NCBI RefSeq assembly: GCF_039872765.1 | Contig: NZ_JBDPZC010000003.1 | Span: 1-64,000, forward strand | Reading direction: 5' to 3' | Length of the DNA stretch: 64,000 nt | From: Roseateles_B flavus | GTDB taxonomy: Bacteria > Pseudomonadota > Gammaproteobacteria > Burkholderiales > Burkholderiaceae_C | Part shown: positions 1 to 13,489 of the stretch, one piece after another | How the letters are laid out: every line of letters begins with the position of its first letter | Numbering within the stretch: the first letter of the stretch is position 1 | Translations under genes and position numbers: made by a program | Notes under the pieces: model-generated | Database searches by the model: none | Told to the model about the DNA's origin: nothing | What the model saw: only the letters and a program-made list of their open reading frames with translations

Positions 1-1980
1 CTGCGCTTCCTCCACCGGCACCTGGCCCAGCAGCCGCTGCTGCATCAGCACCGTCCGCGCCCCGGAGTCCTTCACCATGTGTTCCAGGCGCTGCGCCGGG
101 TAGCTCGGGTCCAGCGGCACATACGCGCCACCGGCCTTCAGGATGCCCAGCAGGCCCACCACCATCTCCAGCGAGCGCTCCATGCACAGGCCCACCAGCT
201 CGTTGCGCTGCACCCCGCACGTGTGCACCAGGTACTGCGCCACGCGGTTGGCCTGTTCGTCCAGCTCCGCGTAGCTCAGGCTGCGGCCTTCGAAGCTCAG
301 CGCCAGCGCCTGCGGGGCCTGCTGTGCCTGGGCCTCGAAGAGCTCGTGGATGCGCACGTGCTGCGGGAAGGCCCGCGTCGTGGCGTTGAAGCCTTGCAGC
401 CGGGCCTGCTCGGCCGGGCTCACCCACCGCAGCGCGCCCATGGCGTCAGCGGGTCGATCCAGCAGGGTCTGGAGGGCCAGCTCGAAGGTATCGGCCAGCC
501 GATGCACGACGTCGGCATCAAAGAGCCCTTGTGCAAAGCGCCAGTTCAGCGCCAGGCCCTGCTCCGCAGCGCGGATGTCCAGTTCGAGCTCGTACTGGCT
601 GAAGCCCTGCTCCAGCTGCGCGGCGCGGCAGGCCAGGCCCGGCAGCGAGAACGCCGGCATCTCCTGGTTCTGGTAGGACAGGCAGATCTGCACGAGCGGT
701 GCGATGCCGGCACTGCGGGCCGGCATCAGGCGCTCCACGATCTGGGCGAAGGGCAGTGCCGCGTGAGCCACCGCCTGCTGGAAGCCAGCGGTCGCCAGCT
801 TCAGCTCATGGATGAAGCTGTTCTTCAGGTCGAACCGCAGCCGCAAGGGCAGCAGGTTCACGAAGTAGCCCACCAGCCCATCGAGCCTGGACGAGGGCCG
901 CACAGCCAGCGGCGTGCCGATCACCACGTCCCTCGCATTCGAATGCATGCCCACGGCCAGCGCCAGCAAGGTGTGCAGGACGACGAATTCCGTCGTGCCG
1001 GCCTGCCGCCCCATGGCACGCACCTGCTCGAGCCGCCCAGCCGGCAGCAGGCGCTGGAAGGTCAAGACCTGACCCTCAGCGCCCAGCGCCCGTTCGCGGT
1101 TCACGCGCAGGCCGTGGACCTCGGGGGCATCGGCCAGGGCCTCCTGCCAGTAGGCGAGGTCCTGGGTGCGCTGTGCCTGGTGCAGCTCGGAACGCTCCCA
1201 GACCGCGAAGTCGGCGTACTGAAGGGGCAAGGGCTCCAGCACGGCGCTGTGCCCCGCATGCGTCAGCTCATAGAGCCGCCCCAGCTCCTGCACGAAGACA
1301 CCCAGCGACCAGCCGTCGCTCGCCGCATGGTGGAAGGCCAGCCAGAGCTCATGGGTCTGCGCGTCCAGGCGGACCAGCGCTCCTCGCAGCTTGCAGTCCT
1401 TCGCCAGGTCAAAGGGAGCGAGGAAGACCTGCTCACGCAAGCCTTGCAGTGCAGCGTCGCGCAGCACGGGTTCCTGACCCTGCGTGCAGAGGCGGGCCAA
1501 GGCCTTGAAGGGGGCCTGGCCGGCCCGCTGCACGAGGCCCGTCGCGCTGACCTCCATCGACGACTCCAGCACCTGGTGCCGCGCGCACAAGGCGCGCAGC
1601 GCCGTCTCCAGGGCCTGCTCATCCAGCGCGCCAGCGCACTCGATGCGTGCGCAGAAGTGCAGGCCGGGGTGCCGGCCCTGTGCCTCGTAGGCCAGCCAGA
1701 GGGCCTCCTGGCCAAAGGACAGCGGCGCGGCCTCGCCGGTGAGCACCACAGGCCTCAGCTGCGCCTCTGTCCCCGTGAAGGCCGATGACGGCGAGGCGCC
1801 GTCGGAGGCCAGCCTCTCCAGCCAGGACTGGATCTGCGCCTTGCGCTCCCTCAGTTCAGCCAGCAGCTCGCCCTGCAGGACACCACGCGGCGCACTCGTC
1901 TTGAGCTGCCCCTGCTCCAGCTGGAAGCGGATCCCGAGCTGCTCGCAGCGGCCAAGAAAGCTGATCCACGATGTGTCCAT
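1..1980 (-). CDS. Non-ribosomal peptide synthetase, N-terminal part (docking-C-A...), cut by left edge
   Basis: At least 660 residues read open from an ATG at 1980 to the window edge. Residues about 1-55 form a short alpha/beta segment resembling TubC-type N-terminal docking domains. A condensation domain follows (about 65-480) with the active-site motif HHAASDG at about residue 217 (nt 1312-1332). An adenylation domain then begins around residue 510, with core A1/A2-like stretches (SYAELDEQANR, LKAGGAYVPLDPSYP); its substrate-binding motifs lie beyond the edge. AGGAG/AGAGGGA precedes the ATG. It is the last visible gene of the lipopeptide operon and would extend the chain made by the NRPS at 5803-9198. 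Whether it ends in a thioesterase cannot be seen. NRPS identity is secure; substrate and product are unknown. Confidence 0.93.
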   Translation of the reverse strand, partial: MDTSWISFLGRCEQLGIRFQLEQGQLKTSAPRGVLQGELLAELRERKAQIQSWLERLASDGASPSSAFTGTEAQLRPVVLTGEAAPLSFGQEALWLAYEAQGRHPGLHFCARIECAGALDEQALETALRALCARHQVLESSMEVSATGLVQRAGQAPFKALARLCTQGQEPVLRDAALQGLREQVFLAPFDLAKDCKLRGALVRLDAQTHELWLAFHHAASDGWSLGVFVQELGRLYELTHAGHSAVLEPLPLQYADFAVWERSELHQAQRTQDLAYWQEALADAPEVHGLRVNRERALGAEGQVLTFQRLLPAGRLEQVRAMGRQAGTTEFVVLHTLLALAVGMHSNARDVVIGTPLAVRPSSRLDGLVGYFVNLLPLRLRFDLKNSFIHELKLATAGFQQAVAHAALPFAQIVERLMPARSAGIAPLVQICLSYQNQEMPAFSLPGLACRAAQLEQGFSQYELELDIRAAEQGLALNWRFAQGLFDADVVHRLADTFELALQTLLDRPADAMGALRWVSPAEQARLQGFNATTRAFPQHVRIHELFEAQAQQAPQALALSFEGRSLSYAELDEQANRVAQYLVHTCGVQRNELVGLCMERSLEMVVGLLGILKAGGAYVPLDPSYPAQRLEHMVKDSGARTVLMQQRLLGQVPVEEAQ

Positions 1981-2125
1981 TCCCTCTGCTCCTGATGCTG
2001 GGTTGTCCCAGACGTATCACCCATGTGCGGCCCCTGTGCGCAGGCTGCCAGCCCGGCATCGCGGCCTGATGACAAGACGCTGCCGCCGGTGCTGAGTGCA
2101 AACCGGCGGCATGCGCGTCGCGCGC

Positions 2126-2148
2126 AGCGCTCCCCCGCGGGGGGCGCT
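2126..2148 (-). terminator. GC-rich hairpin after the lipoprotein gene
   Basis: Ten-base arms AGCGCTCCCC (2126-2135) and GGGGGGCGCT (2139-2148) pair around a 3-base loop, with one G-T wobble. The hairpin sits about 57 bases 3' of the lipoprotein stop and about 145 bases upstream of the next NRPS start. There is no clear T-tract, so it may attenuate rather than stop transcription into the downstream NRPS. Confidence 0.4.
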
Positions 2149-2204
2149 GCCGCGTTCATTGCTGGCTTGGCGCGGGCCGGGATCGCTCCCGCCCGCGGAC
2201 GCCC

Positions 2205-3893
2205 TCAGTTCGCTCCGGCCTTGCGGATGCGATAGGTCCAGTTGATGCCGTAGTAGTCGCGCCCCACGATGCCGGCGTCTTCGCCGTAGATCACGGCGCT
2301 GTACTTGACCTGGTAGTTCGCACCGTCGCCCCAGACGAAGCGCAGCCGACGGACGTGGGCGAAGCGGTAGGTATCCAGCTTGGCCGGGTCGGTGAAGGCG
2401 TCGTGACAGACCTGGTAGCTCGGCTCGGAGACGCCCTGCTTGGAAATGCACTCGAAGCTGACCAGCTCGCCATCGGTGTCGATGAACCAGTGACCACCGA
2501 CCGTGCCGCCGTCCAGGTTTCCATCGGGGCGGAAGTTGACCTTGACCAGGCTGACGCCGTCGACGCTGGGCATGTAGTAGCTGCCGGGGAAGGTCTTGGG
2601 GTCCAGCACGGGCTTGGCATCACGGATGACATCGGTCATGAGGTCCAGGTCGGAGCCATCCGCTGCGACGAAGCTGAGCACGGCGCTGTAGCCGCCCTTG
2701 ATCTCCTTGACGAAGCGCAGGCGGTACTTGGACACCCGTCCCGGCATGTCGTCCAGCTGAAGGCTGATCGCGCCGCTGTCGTCGCGCGACCAGCTGAAGC
2801 CGCGGGACTCGCTGTGGCGGCCCTGGATGACATCGACATACTTCATCACCCCGCGCGTCGCCGAGCTGAACTCCAGGGTGTTGCCGATGCCGTCGATGGT
2901 GAACTGCGCATCGAAGGCGCCGGGGAAGGTCCCGAAGAAGCGGTCACCCGCCTTCACCTCGGGTCCGCGCACGAACTGGTTCACGATGGAGAAGGCGCTG
3001 GTGGCCTTGTGCGGCTTCTCGTACACGTCGACGCCCAGCGCGGCCCGGTCCATGCCGGCCGGCAGGTCCACCTTGCGGTGCAGCTCGTAGCTCACCAGGA
3101 GGTTGTTGGATGCGCCGGCCATGAGCACCGCGTTCTCCAGCCACTCCTTCACCTTCACGGTGATCGGCTCACCGGTCACCGGATGGGGCACGGTCAGCTG
3201 TGTGTCCACCGCCTCGTCCTTGCCCGTCAGCACGGGCATGGCACGCATGGGCGTGGGCGGCAGCGGGATGGTCAGCACGTGGGGCACGCTGGTGTCGAGC
3301 AGGCCCATCTGCATGAACTGGCCGTCGCTTCCCGCGGGATTCGCGTAGGAGAACTGCGCGGCCTTGGTCATCAGGAAGCGCCCGCCGGGCACCGTCGAGC
3401 TGCTCAGCGTGGCGGGGCGGAAGTTCAGCTCGCGCGTCGACGGCGCACTCGCACCTGCCGGCGTCGACTCGATGGTCCAGGCGTAATCCTGGGGACCGAC
3501 CCGCAGTGCCACCTTGATCCGCTCCGTCCCCACCGCCGGACATTGGCGCAGATCGGGCAGATTGCAGATGGGGTCCACCTTGGTCAGCATGGCCTCGCCA
3601 TTGCTGTTCACCGACCAATGGAAGCGTGACTGGACCTCGCCGCCCACGACGATGCGGCCGGTCTTCACCGCTTCCAGCTCCGCGCTGACATTGATGCTGG
3701 AGGGGGAGAACTCGTACTCCACCTCACCCGGCGTCTCGGTCCGCCAGCCGCCCAGCAGCTTGTCAGCCTCCAGGCGCACAGGCGCCTGCTGCGAGTCAGA
3801 GCCGCCGCCGCAAGCCGCGAGCGCCATTGCGGCCGCCACTGCAGCCAGCCAGCGCGCCATCTTGAATCCAGGGACTGTGTTCAGTTTCATCAT
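2205..3893 (-). CDS. Large outer-surface lipoprotein of unknown function inside the NRPS cluster
   Basis: A 562-residue protein with a lipoprotein signal peptide: a charged start (MKLNTVPGFKMARW), a hydrophobic run and the lipobox LAAC followed by GGGSDS. The mature part is beta-rich with no family I recognise. It has several cysteines (for example ICNLPDLRQC and CISKQ...QVC) that could pair in the periplasm. Start: two consecutive ATGs at 3893 and 3890 fit the signal peptide best; a possible ATG further upstream at 3914 adds only seven residues; none has a strong ribosome-binding site. It lies 92 bases after the export ABC transporter and before the second NRPS, all on the same strand. I infer a role in export, binding or self-protection for the lipopeptide, but nothing in the sequence proves it. 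Confidence 0.8.
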   Translation of the reverse strand: MMKLNTVPGFKMARWLAAVAAAMALAACGGGSDSQQAPVRLEADKLLGGWRTETPGEVEYEFSPSSINVSAELEAVKTGRIVVGGEVQSRFHWSVNSNGEAMLTKVDPICNLPDLRQCPAVGTERIKVALRVGPQDYAWTIESTPAGASAPSTRELNFRPATLSSSTVPGGRFLMTKAAQFSYANPAGSDGQFMQMGLLDTSVPHVLTIPLPPTPMRAMPVLTGKDEAVDTQLTVPHPVTGEPITVKVKEWLENAVLMAGASNNLLVSYELHRKVDLPAGMDRAALGVDVYEKPHKATSAFSIVNQFVRGPEVKAGDRFFGTFPGAFDAQFTIDGIGNTLEFSSATRGVMKYVDVIQGRHSESRGFSWSRDDSGAISLQLDDMPGRVSKYRLRFVKEIKGGYSAVLSFVAADGSDLDLMTDVIRDAKPVLDPKTFPGSYYMPSVDGVSLVKVNFRPDGNLDGGTVGGHWFIDTDGELVSFECISKQGVSEPSYQVCHDAFTDPAKLDTYRFAHVRRLRFVWGDGANYQVKYSAVIYGEDAGIVGRDYYGINWTYRIRKAGAN

Positions 3894-3985
3894 TGCGTTC
3901 GTTGGTTGTGACAAGCCGTGGACGCCGCAAGGCAGCAGGCGCCGTGGCCTGCCCCGCGCAGCTCCCGTGGCCGGGAGGGATGCCG

Positions 3986-5802
3986 TCAGACCGCTTGCGG
4001 GGCCTGGCGCGCTGGGCTCTGGACGGCGGAAGGAGCGCTGCCGGCGTCGCCTCGGGAGGGAGGCCCGGAGTCGGCGATGTCAGCGCTGACGCGCTGGCCG
4101 CCTTCCATCTTGATGACGGCATCCGCGCAGTGGAAATAGCGGTCGTCGTGCGTGATCGCCAGCACCAGCTTGTTCCGCCTGCTCAGCTCCGGGAGGATCA
4201 CTTCGTAGAAGGCGCGCTTGAACTCGGGATCCTGGTCGGCGGCCCATTCATCGAAGACGTACATGTCCCGGTCCTGCAGCAGGGCGACCAGCAGGGCCAG
4301 GCGCCGCCGCTGGCCGTCGGAGAGCTTGGTCGCGGTGAACTCGCCGTCGCGGTACTGGGTCTTGCCCTGCAGGCCCAGCATGGCGATCAGCCGGTCCACT
4401 TCCTGGGTGTCGACCGGCGTCGCCACATAGAGCTTGCGGAACAGGTAGTAGTTGGAATAGATCGCCGAGATCCGACGGCGCAGCGACTGCCGGTTGCCGT
4501 CATGGACCACGGTGCCATCGAAGGCCAGCTGACCGTCCTGCGGGCGGTAGTGCAGCGTCAGCAGCTTGGACAGCGTGGTCTTGCCCGATCCATTGCCGCC
4601 AACCAGGAAATAGACCTTGCCGCGCTCCAGGTCCAGGTCAATGGGGCCGACCGAGAAGGCCTTCTCGGAGCCGCCGTCCTCCGCGATGACGTAGTGATAG
4701 CGCAGGCCGCGCACCGTCAGGTGCTGCCACGGCTCGTGCGAGGCAGCGGCCTGCTCCTCCCGCACATCGGCCAGACGACGGAACAGCTCGGTCACGCGCT
4801 CCGCCGAGATCTTGCCGGCCTGCAGCTGCGGCAGCATGGCCAGGATGTTGCCGACCGGCGCAGCAATGCACAGCAGCACCATGACGGTCCCGGACACGGT
4901 GTCCGTCGGCAGACTCAGCAGGCGGGGCAGCACGAACACGGTCAGCCCGATCACGAAGAAGGCCAGCAAGTCGCTGAACACGCCGGCCGAATGCAGCAGG
5001 GCGTCGCCATGCTTTTCCCAGCGAACGGCGGCCTGCTGGCTCTGGACGACCTCTTCGTCCATGAAGCGTCGGGACTTGGGCCGGTCCAGCCGCAGTTCGT
5101 AGGCCCCGAGGATGACGCCCCGCACGCCCTCCAGCGTCACGTCGCGCAGCTGGGTGGAGCGCCGGTAGAAGCGCTCCGAGATGCCCAGCGGCAGCTGGAA
5201 GGCGACGACGCCCACGAAGATGGCCAGCAGCACCATCCCCAGCACCGTGAGGTTGAGATAGGCCAGGTAGGCCAGCATGCCCATCACGGTGACGGCAGAG
5301 ACCATGATCATCGGGATCGCCGCGGCGGCGTTGGCGATCCGGTTCACGTCATCGACCACCACATTGATCAGCTTGGCGAAGCCGACCGCCTCCAGCGCAT
5401 CGACCTCCAGGCGGTTCACATGCGCGGTGATCGACACGCGCAGGTCCGCGGCGGCCGACTTGGCAATGTGGTTGATCAGGATCACCGAGCCGGCCTTGGT
5501 CAGCATGATCAGCGAGCACAGGCCGAAGAACAGCCACGCGCTGGACAGTCCGCCCGCCTCGCCCGCGCCCTGGCTGCCCAGGCCCTTCATGATCATGGGC
5601 ACCGCCGCGCTGTACAGCGCTCCGGCCAGGGCGCCCAGCGCGATGCCCAGGACCAGCCTGGCCGGCGCCTGCCGGAAGAGCATCCGCCCCACGGACAGCC
5701 CGCTGGGCGGGGGGCCGGAGAAGTCGGTCGCCTCGCTCGTCGGCGGGGTCGGCGCCGAGGGCGTGAGCTCGGCCGCCAGGGCCTGCTGCATGGGCCCTGC
5801 AC

Positions 5803-5806
<4 letters not shown>
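3986..5806 (-). CDS. Cyclic-peptide/siderophore export ABC transporter (SyrD/PvdE-like, fused TMD-NBD)
   Basis: 606 residues. The N-terminal half holds about six hydrophobic membrane segments (roughly residues 48-330). The C-terminal half is an ATPase with Walker A GGNGSGKTTL, signature LSDGQRRRL and Walker B MYVFDEW followed by AADQD. The WAADQDPEFKR stretch and overall layout match the cyclic-peptide export family (SyrD, PvdE), which exports NRPS products or precursors across the inner membrane; note that the usual E of the Walker B is kept (DEW). The ATG overlaps the NRPS stop as ATGA, and GAGGAGGTG sits just upstream, so it is translationally coupled to the NRPS. The most likely cargo is the lipopeptide of this cluster. 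Confidence 0.93.
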
Positions 5807-9194
<3,388 letters not shown>

Positions 9195-9198
<4 letters not shown>

Positions 9199-11219
9199 AC
9201 GGTGACCGTCCGCTTCGGGGCTGCCTGCACCGTCGGACGGGCCTGCTGCCGGGCATCGATCCAGCGGGCCATGTCTTCCAGGCGAGGCGTCTCGAACAAC
9301 TGGGCGACCTGCAGGTCGGGCAGCCCGTACTGGCGCCCGATGGCTGCCACCACTTCCGCGGCCGACAGCGAATCGCCTCCCAGCGCCAGGAAATGGTCCT
9401 GCGCGGACACGTGGCTGCGGTTCAGCGCCGCGCACCAGATGGCAGCCAGGGCCCGCTCCGTGGCCGAGTCAGGCGCCCGGCCGCCCGCCGCGGCCTCGTG
9501 CAGCACGCCGGTGTCGGCCAGGATCTCAAGGGTGCCGTCCTGCAGCATCGCCCGCGTCTGGCGGCGCTGGATCTTGCCGCTGGACGTCATGGGCACCTTG
9601 TAGGGCTTGACCAGCACCACGCGATTCACCACCGCCTCGTACTGCTCCATCACGGCCGACCGGATGGCGTCGACGACGGCCTGTGCGTCCATGCTGCGGA
9701 AATGGGCACGCTCGATCTCGGCCACCACGACCAGCTGTTCGCCCTCCTCGCCGGCCTGCGCGAAGGCCGCCACATGGCCCTCGCGCACGGCTTCATGCGC
9801 GCGCGCTGCGCTCAGCTCGATGTCTTGCGGGTACAGGTTGCGGCCATGCACGATGACCAGATCCTTGATGCGCCCCGTGATGTACACCTGGCCCTGATGC
9901 ATCACGCCCAGGTCCCCGGTCCGCAGGTAGCGATGGGCGTTGTCCGGCTCGTCGACGATGGCCTGGCCGAAGGTGGCCAGCGAGAGCTCCGGCATTTCCC
10001 AATAGCCGCCGGCCACGCTGGGCCCGGCAAACCAGATCTCGCCCACCTGGCCTTCCGGCAGGGCTTTGCGGCTGTCGGGATCAACGATGCGAAGGTCGTG
10101 CGGTCCCAGCGCTGCACCGCAGGCCACGATCTGCGTCGCCCGCGGCGAATCGGGCGGCAGCAGGCTCAGCTGGCGATCGGCCAGGGCGAAGCGGTCCGCG
10201 CACTGCGTGATGGGCTCGGCCGCCGCGTCGCCGCCACTGATGAACACTGTGGCTTCGGCCATGCCGTAGCTCGGGTAGAAGGCCGTGGACCGGAATCCGC
10301 ACGCCGCGAAATGGCGGGCGAACTGATCCAGCGTCGACGCCCGCACCGGCTCCGCGGCGTTGTAGGCCACCCGCCAGCTGGAGAGATCCAGGCCCGCCAG
10401 ACGCTCCGGCCGGATCTTGTCCACGCACAGCTGGTAAGCGAAATTGGGCGCGCCGCACATGGTGCCGCGGTACTCGGTGATGGCGCGCAGCCACATTTCC
10501 GGATCGCGCACAAAGGCTGCCGGCGCCATCAGGGTGGATTCCGCCCCCATGGCGGCAGGCCACAGCACGGTCGTGACCAGCCCGAGGTCATGGAACAGCG
10601 GCAGCCAGTTGACGAAGCGGTCTGCCGGGTTGCCGGTGGACATCAGGGAGAGATGCTCGACATTGCCCATGATGTTGGCATGCGAGATCATCACGCCCTT
10701 GGGCATGCCGGTCGAGCCGGAGGTGTATTGCAGAAAGGCCAGGTCCGTGAGTGCGGGCCCGGGCTGCGCCAGGGGGCCGGCGCCGGCCAGCAAGTCCTGG
10801 TCCACCGCGTGAAACTGCAGGCGCGACGCCAGCGGTCCGATGGTCTCGGGACTGCTCAGCCAGTCGAGTTCAGCACGGGTGGTCAGCGCCAGCCTTGCAT
10901 CGCAACTCTGGGCCACCTTGTCGATGCGCTCCTGCTTGATGCCGCGGCGCGGCAGATAGAGCGGTACGGCCACCCAGCGCGCCATCAGGCAGGCGAAGAA
11001 CGCACGCACATAGTCCAGGCCCGGCGGGAACAGCAGCAATGCCCGGCTTCCGGCGGGGCCTCGCTCCTGCAGGAAGCCGGCGAGGCGCTGCGCCTCGTCC
11101 CAGAGCCCTGCGTAGCTGAGCACCTGCGGCTCGGTGGACATGTCGGAGAGGAACCGGAATGCCACGGCGTCAGGTTGCGATTGGGCATGCTGACGCAGCC
11201 GCTCCACGATCGTCTTCAT
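9195..11219 (-). CDS. Fatty-acyl-AMP ligase with C-terminal acyl carrier domain (lipopeptide starter)
   Basis: 674 residues. The adenylate-forming domain (about 1-570) has YTSGSTGMPKGV, YGMAEATVF and YLRTGDLG, plus the FAAL-type insertion region around YLPRRGIKQERIDKV. A carrier domain follows with LALGGDSL near residue 611, the phosphopantetheine Ser. FAALs activate free fatty acids as acyl-AMP and hand them to a carrier protein instead of CoA; here the carrier is fused, so the enzyme can load its own starter. The ATG at 11219 has GGGAGGG just upstream, better than the upstream ATG at 11267. The stop overlaps the start of the NRPS (ATGA). The basic C-terminal tail (PKRTVTV) differs from the acidic tail of the NRPS that follows. 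Strongly supports a lipopeptide product. Confidence 0.93.
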
Positions 11220-11430
11220 GCGTACCCTCCCAGGCGCCCTTGTGAGGCGCCCATAGCTGTGCATCAACCCCAGCCAGGTGGAGTTTGAAATTCAATTGGG
11301 ATGAAGAAATAACCCGGCACAGTCTTCGCAAGACCCTGCCTGCCGCCCATCGCCCTGGCGGCGCCGGCGGCACGCCCTCGGAGGGCGCCCGGCCCGCGCT
11401 CAGCCGGCGCTCGCGCGCCGCCGAGACACC

Positions 11431-11922
11431 TCAGTAGGCGCCGCTTTCCTCGAGCTGCTCGAAAAGCTGCTGAACATTACCCTGTTCAAAACCCTGAGCA
11501 CCCGAAACGCGGGAGATGAATTCAAACATCATCCCCGAATTTGCATCACGCGAAGTGAATATCTGGACAAGCCCCTCACCCCGAATAACGCTGGTGGAGA
11601 ATTTCATGCCGTTCTTCGCCAAGGCCTCGGAGGCACGAGCAACGTCGTCCACCTCTATGGCAATATGCTGAACGCCGGGGCCATATTCTGAAAGGTAACG
11701 GCTCACCTGCGAATCTTCCGCATTGCTCTGAAGCAGCACGATGGAAAAACCGCCGGCGTCCAGTTCTGCCGAGCGCATGCCGGAGTACTGGCCACGGGTC
11801 ACACGCTCCGCCATGAGATGGAAGCCGAACACATCTCGATAAAGACTGATCGCCGCATCAAGATCGTGGACTGCGATGGCCACATGATCAATGCGGCCGC
11901 CTGCCAAGGATTTGGATTTCAT
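11431..11922 (-). CDS. VOC (glyoxalase-fold) metalloprotein at the head of the NRPS operon
   Basis: 163 residues forming two beta-alpha-beta-beta-beta repeats of the vicinal oxygen chelate fold. Putative metal ligands are His in DHVAIAV (about residue 13), His in VQHIAIEV and Glu in MFEFISR, a His-His-Glu pattern as in methylmalonyl-CoA epimerases and 4-hydroxyphenylpyruvate dioxygenase-type proteins. The reaction is not predictable: epimerase, dioxygenase and lyase activities, and antibiotic-resistance binding proteins, all occur in the fold. The start at 11922 has GCGGGTGGT upstream; an in-frame open extension reaches 12159 but lacks family similarity. It lies 211 bases upstream of the FAAL on the same strand and is clearly more AT-rich than its neighbours, as expected for recently acquired DNA. 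It may tailor a building block or protect the host. Confidence 0.82.
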   Translation of the reverse strand: MKSKSLAGGRIDHVAIAVHDLDAAISLYRDVFGFHLMAERVTRGQYSGMRSAELDAGGFSIVLLQSNAEDSQVSRYLSEYGPGVQHIAIEVDDVARASEALAKNGMKFSTSVIRGEGLVQIFTSRDANSGMMFEFISRVSGAQGFEQGNVQQLFEQLEESGAY

Positions 11923-12457
11923 ACCACCCGCTTTATTCTTGGAATCAACGCTGCGCAATAAGGCTGCCATCCGCTGATGGCAAGAGACAGGCCAAATCAA
12001 TACCAGCCCGAAACAGAAGACCCATCGGGCCTCCACCTCCCCAAGATGCGCACGAATTGCCCAGGCAAACCCAGCCGCATCTTCAACGGGAAAGCAGCCC
12101 GCAGCGTACCCCCACTCAAAGGCGGAATTATGACCCCCACCCCCAGACCGCCAAGCCAAGGGTAAACACTTAGCGTCGACACCCTGTAAGACATTCGTAT
12201 TGCCATAGAGATTTTCAGTAAATTAATTGACTCGAATTTGGTCTTTTGTTAGGCAACAGAATCAATTCCCACATCTATTACAAATTATTTCGCCACTATC
12301 CGCCTCATTACTTTTGTCATTTGCCGGCCTCTTATGCTTAATTTTCTGCCCACAGTGCCGGGGCGAGCCTTGGTGCCCCGTTCCCCGGTGAGTCCCGGAC
12401 AGGGCTCCTGCAGCCCTCCCGGAGCATCCCGGGCTCATGGGCATGAGAAACTGAGGC
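11923..12457. other. 535-bp intergenic region, AT-rich, left border of the NRPS cluster
   Basis: No convincing gene. The part from about 12180 to 12340 is strikingly AT-rich for this chromosome and lies between the minus-strand biosynthetic operon and the plus-strand GST gene, so it probably carries the operon promoter and may mark an insertion border. On the minus strand a CATAAT hexamer (about 12128-12133) with a TTGGCG 16 bases upstream is a possible weak promoter. I saw no tRNA, integrase or obvious direct repeat. Confidence 0.5.
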
Positions 12458-13156
12458 ATGCGCCTCACCATTGCCAACAAGAACTACTCCTCCTGGTCTT
12501 TGCGCCCCTGGCTGCTGCTGCAGATGCTGGGCCTGCCCTTCGAGGAACGCCTGCTGCCCTTTGCCACCTCCGCCGGCGGCCTGGCCTATGCGGGCCGCAC
12601 GCCCAATGGTCGGGTGCCCTGCCTGGAAGACGGCGAGCTGGTGGTCTGGGACTCCCTGGCCATCGTGGAGTACATCGCCGAGCTGGCCCCGGGCGCCTGG
12701 CCGGGAGACCGTGCCGCCCGCGCCTGGGCCCGCAGCGCCTGCGCCGAGATGCATGCGGGCTTTGGCCGCATCCGCGACGTCTGCACCATGAACTGTGGTC
12801 TGCGCGTGAAGGTGCGGGACTGGAGCCCTGCCCTGCTCGCCGAGTGGGCCCGCATGGATGCCCTGTGGTGCGAAGGCCTGCAGCGCTTCGGCGGCCCCTT
12901 CCTCGCGGGCCCGGCCTTCACCGCGGTTGACGCCTTCTTCGCGCCGGTGGCCCTGCGGGTGCAGAGCTACAGTCCGCCGCTGTCTCCCACCGCCCAAGCC
13001 TACGCCCAGCGCCTGCTGGACCTGCCGCCGCTGCAGGACTGGTACCAGGCCGCCCTGCTGGAGCCCTGGCGCGATCCCGCGCATGAAGCCGAGGCCCAGG
13101 CCGCAGGCGACTGGCTGCAGGACCTGCGCGCGCCAGCCGCCCCTTCCCGCCCCTAG
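12458..13156 (+). CDS. Glutathione S-transferase family protein
   Basis: 232 residues. The N-terminal thioredoxin-like domain (about 1-78) carries NKNYSSWSLRPWL with a candidate catalytic Ser, the cis-Pro region GRVPCLEDGELVVWDSLAIVEYI, and the Asp-Ser glutathione-binding pair (DS). The all-helical C-terminal domain follows, with the helix motif FTAVDAFFAPVALR. Such proteins conjugate or reduce electrophiles with glutathione in the cytoplasm; the closest feel is the zeta/YfcF-like bacterial group. It is followed after 21 bases by a YciI-like gene in the same direction, so the two are probably co-transcribed. Confidence 0.88.
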   Translation: MRLTIANKNYSSWSLRPWLLLQMLGLPFEERLLPFATSAGGLAYAGRTPNGRVPCLEDGELVVWDSLAIVEYIAELAPGAWPGDRAARAWARSACAEMHAGFGRIRDVCTMNCGLRVKVRDWSPALLAEWARMDALWCEGLQRFGGPFLAGPAFTAVDAFFAPVALRVQSYSPPLSPTAQAYAQRLLDLPPLQDWYQAALLEPWRDPAHEAEAQAAGDWLQDLRAPAAPSRP

Positions 13157-13177
13157 CCCCTAGCACCCGAGACCGCC

Positions 13178-13462
13178 ATGTACATCGCCCTGCTGAGCTA
13201 TGTCCGCCCGCTGGAGGAAGTGGATGCACTGATCAATGCCCATCGCGCCTACCTGGAGCAGCAGTACGCCGCGGGCTTCTTCGTGGCCTCGGGCCGGCTG
13301 GAGCCGCGCACCGGAGGCGTCATCCTGATCCGCGAGCATCCGCGGGCGCTGGTCACCCAGATCCTGGAGCAGGACCCTTTCCACCAGGCCGGCGTCGCCC
13401 GCTACGAGTTGCTGGAGTTCACGCTCAGCCAGATGCTGGCGGGCTTCGAGAACTACCTCTGA
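13178..13462 (+). CDS. YciI-like protein
   Basis: 94 residues matching the YciI ferredoxin-like dimeric alpha-beta barrel: RPLEEVDALINAHRAYLEQQYAAG contains the conserved His (H22 region) and is followed by ASGRLEPRTGGVILI. Members are small cytoplasmic proteins with a putative His/Asp active-site pair; no general function is established. It lies 21 bases after the GST gene and ends facing the DUF488 gene, 27 bases away. Confidence 0.85.
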   Translation: MYIALLSYVRPLEEVDALINAHRAYLEQQYAAGFFVASGRLEPRTGGVILIREHPRALVTQILEQDPFHQAGVARYELLEFTLSQMLAGFENYL

Positions 13463-13489
13463 ACGCGCGGGCCCTGCCCCGCGGATGGG

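Noticed and set aside
79..1788. 569-residue plus-strand frame opposite the NRPS
   Set aside because: Low-complexity, Gln/Arg/Ala/Leu-rich shadow of the minus-strand NRPS, which has clear domain motifs over the same bases.
11923..12159. N-terminal extension of the VOC protein
   Set aside because: The frame is open but the extra 79 residues lack family similarity; the ATG at 11922 has a better upstream sequence and fits the fold length.
12262..12480. 72-residue minus-strand frame at the cluster border
   Set aside because: No Shine-Dalgarno, no family, overlaps the GST start and an AT-rich control region.
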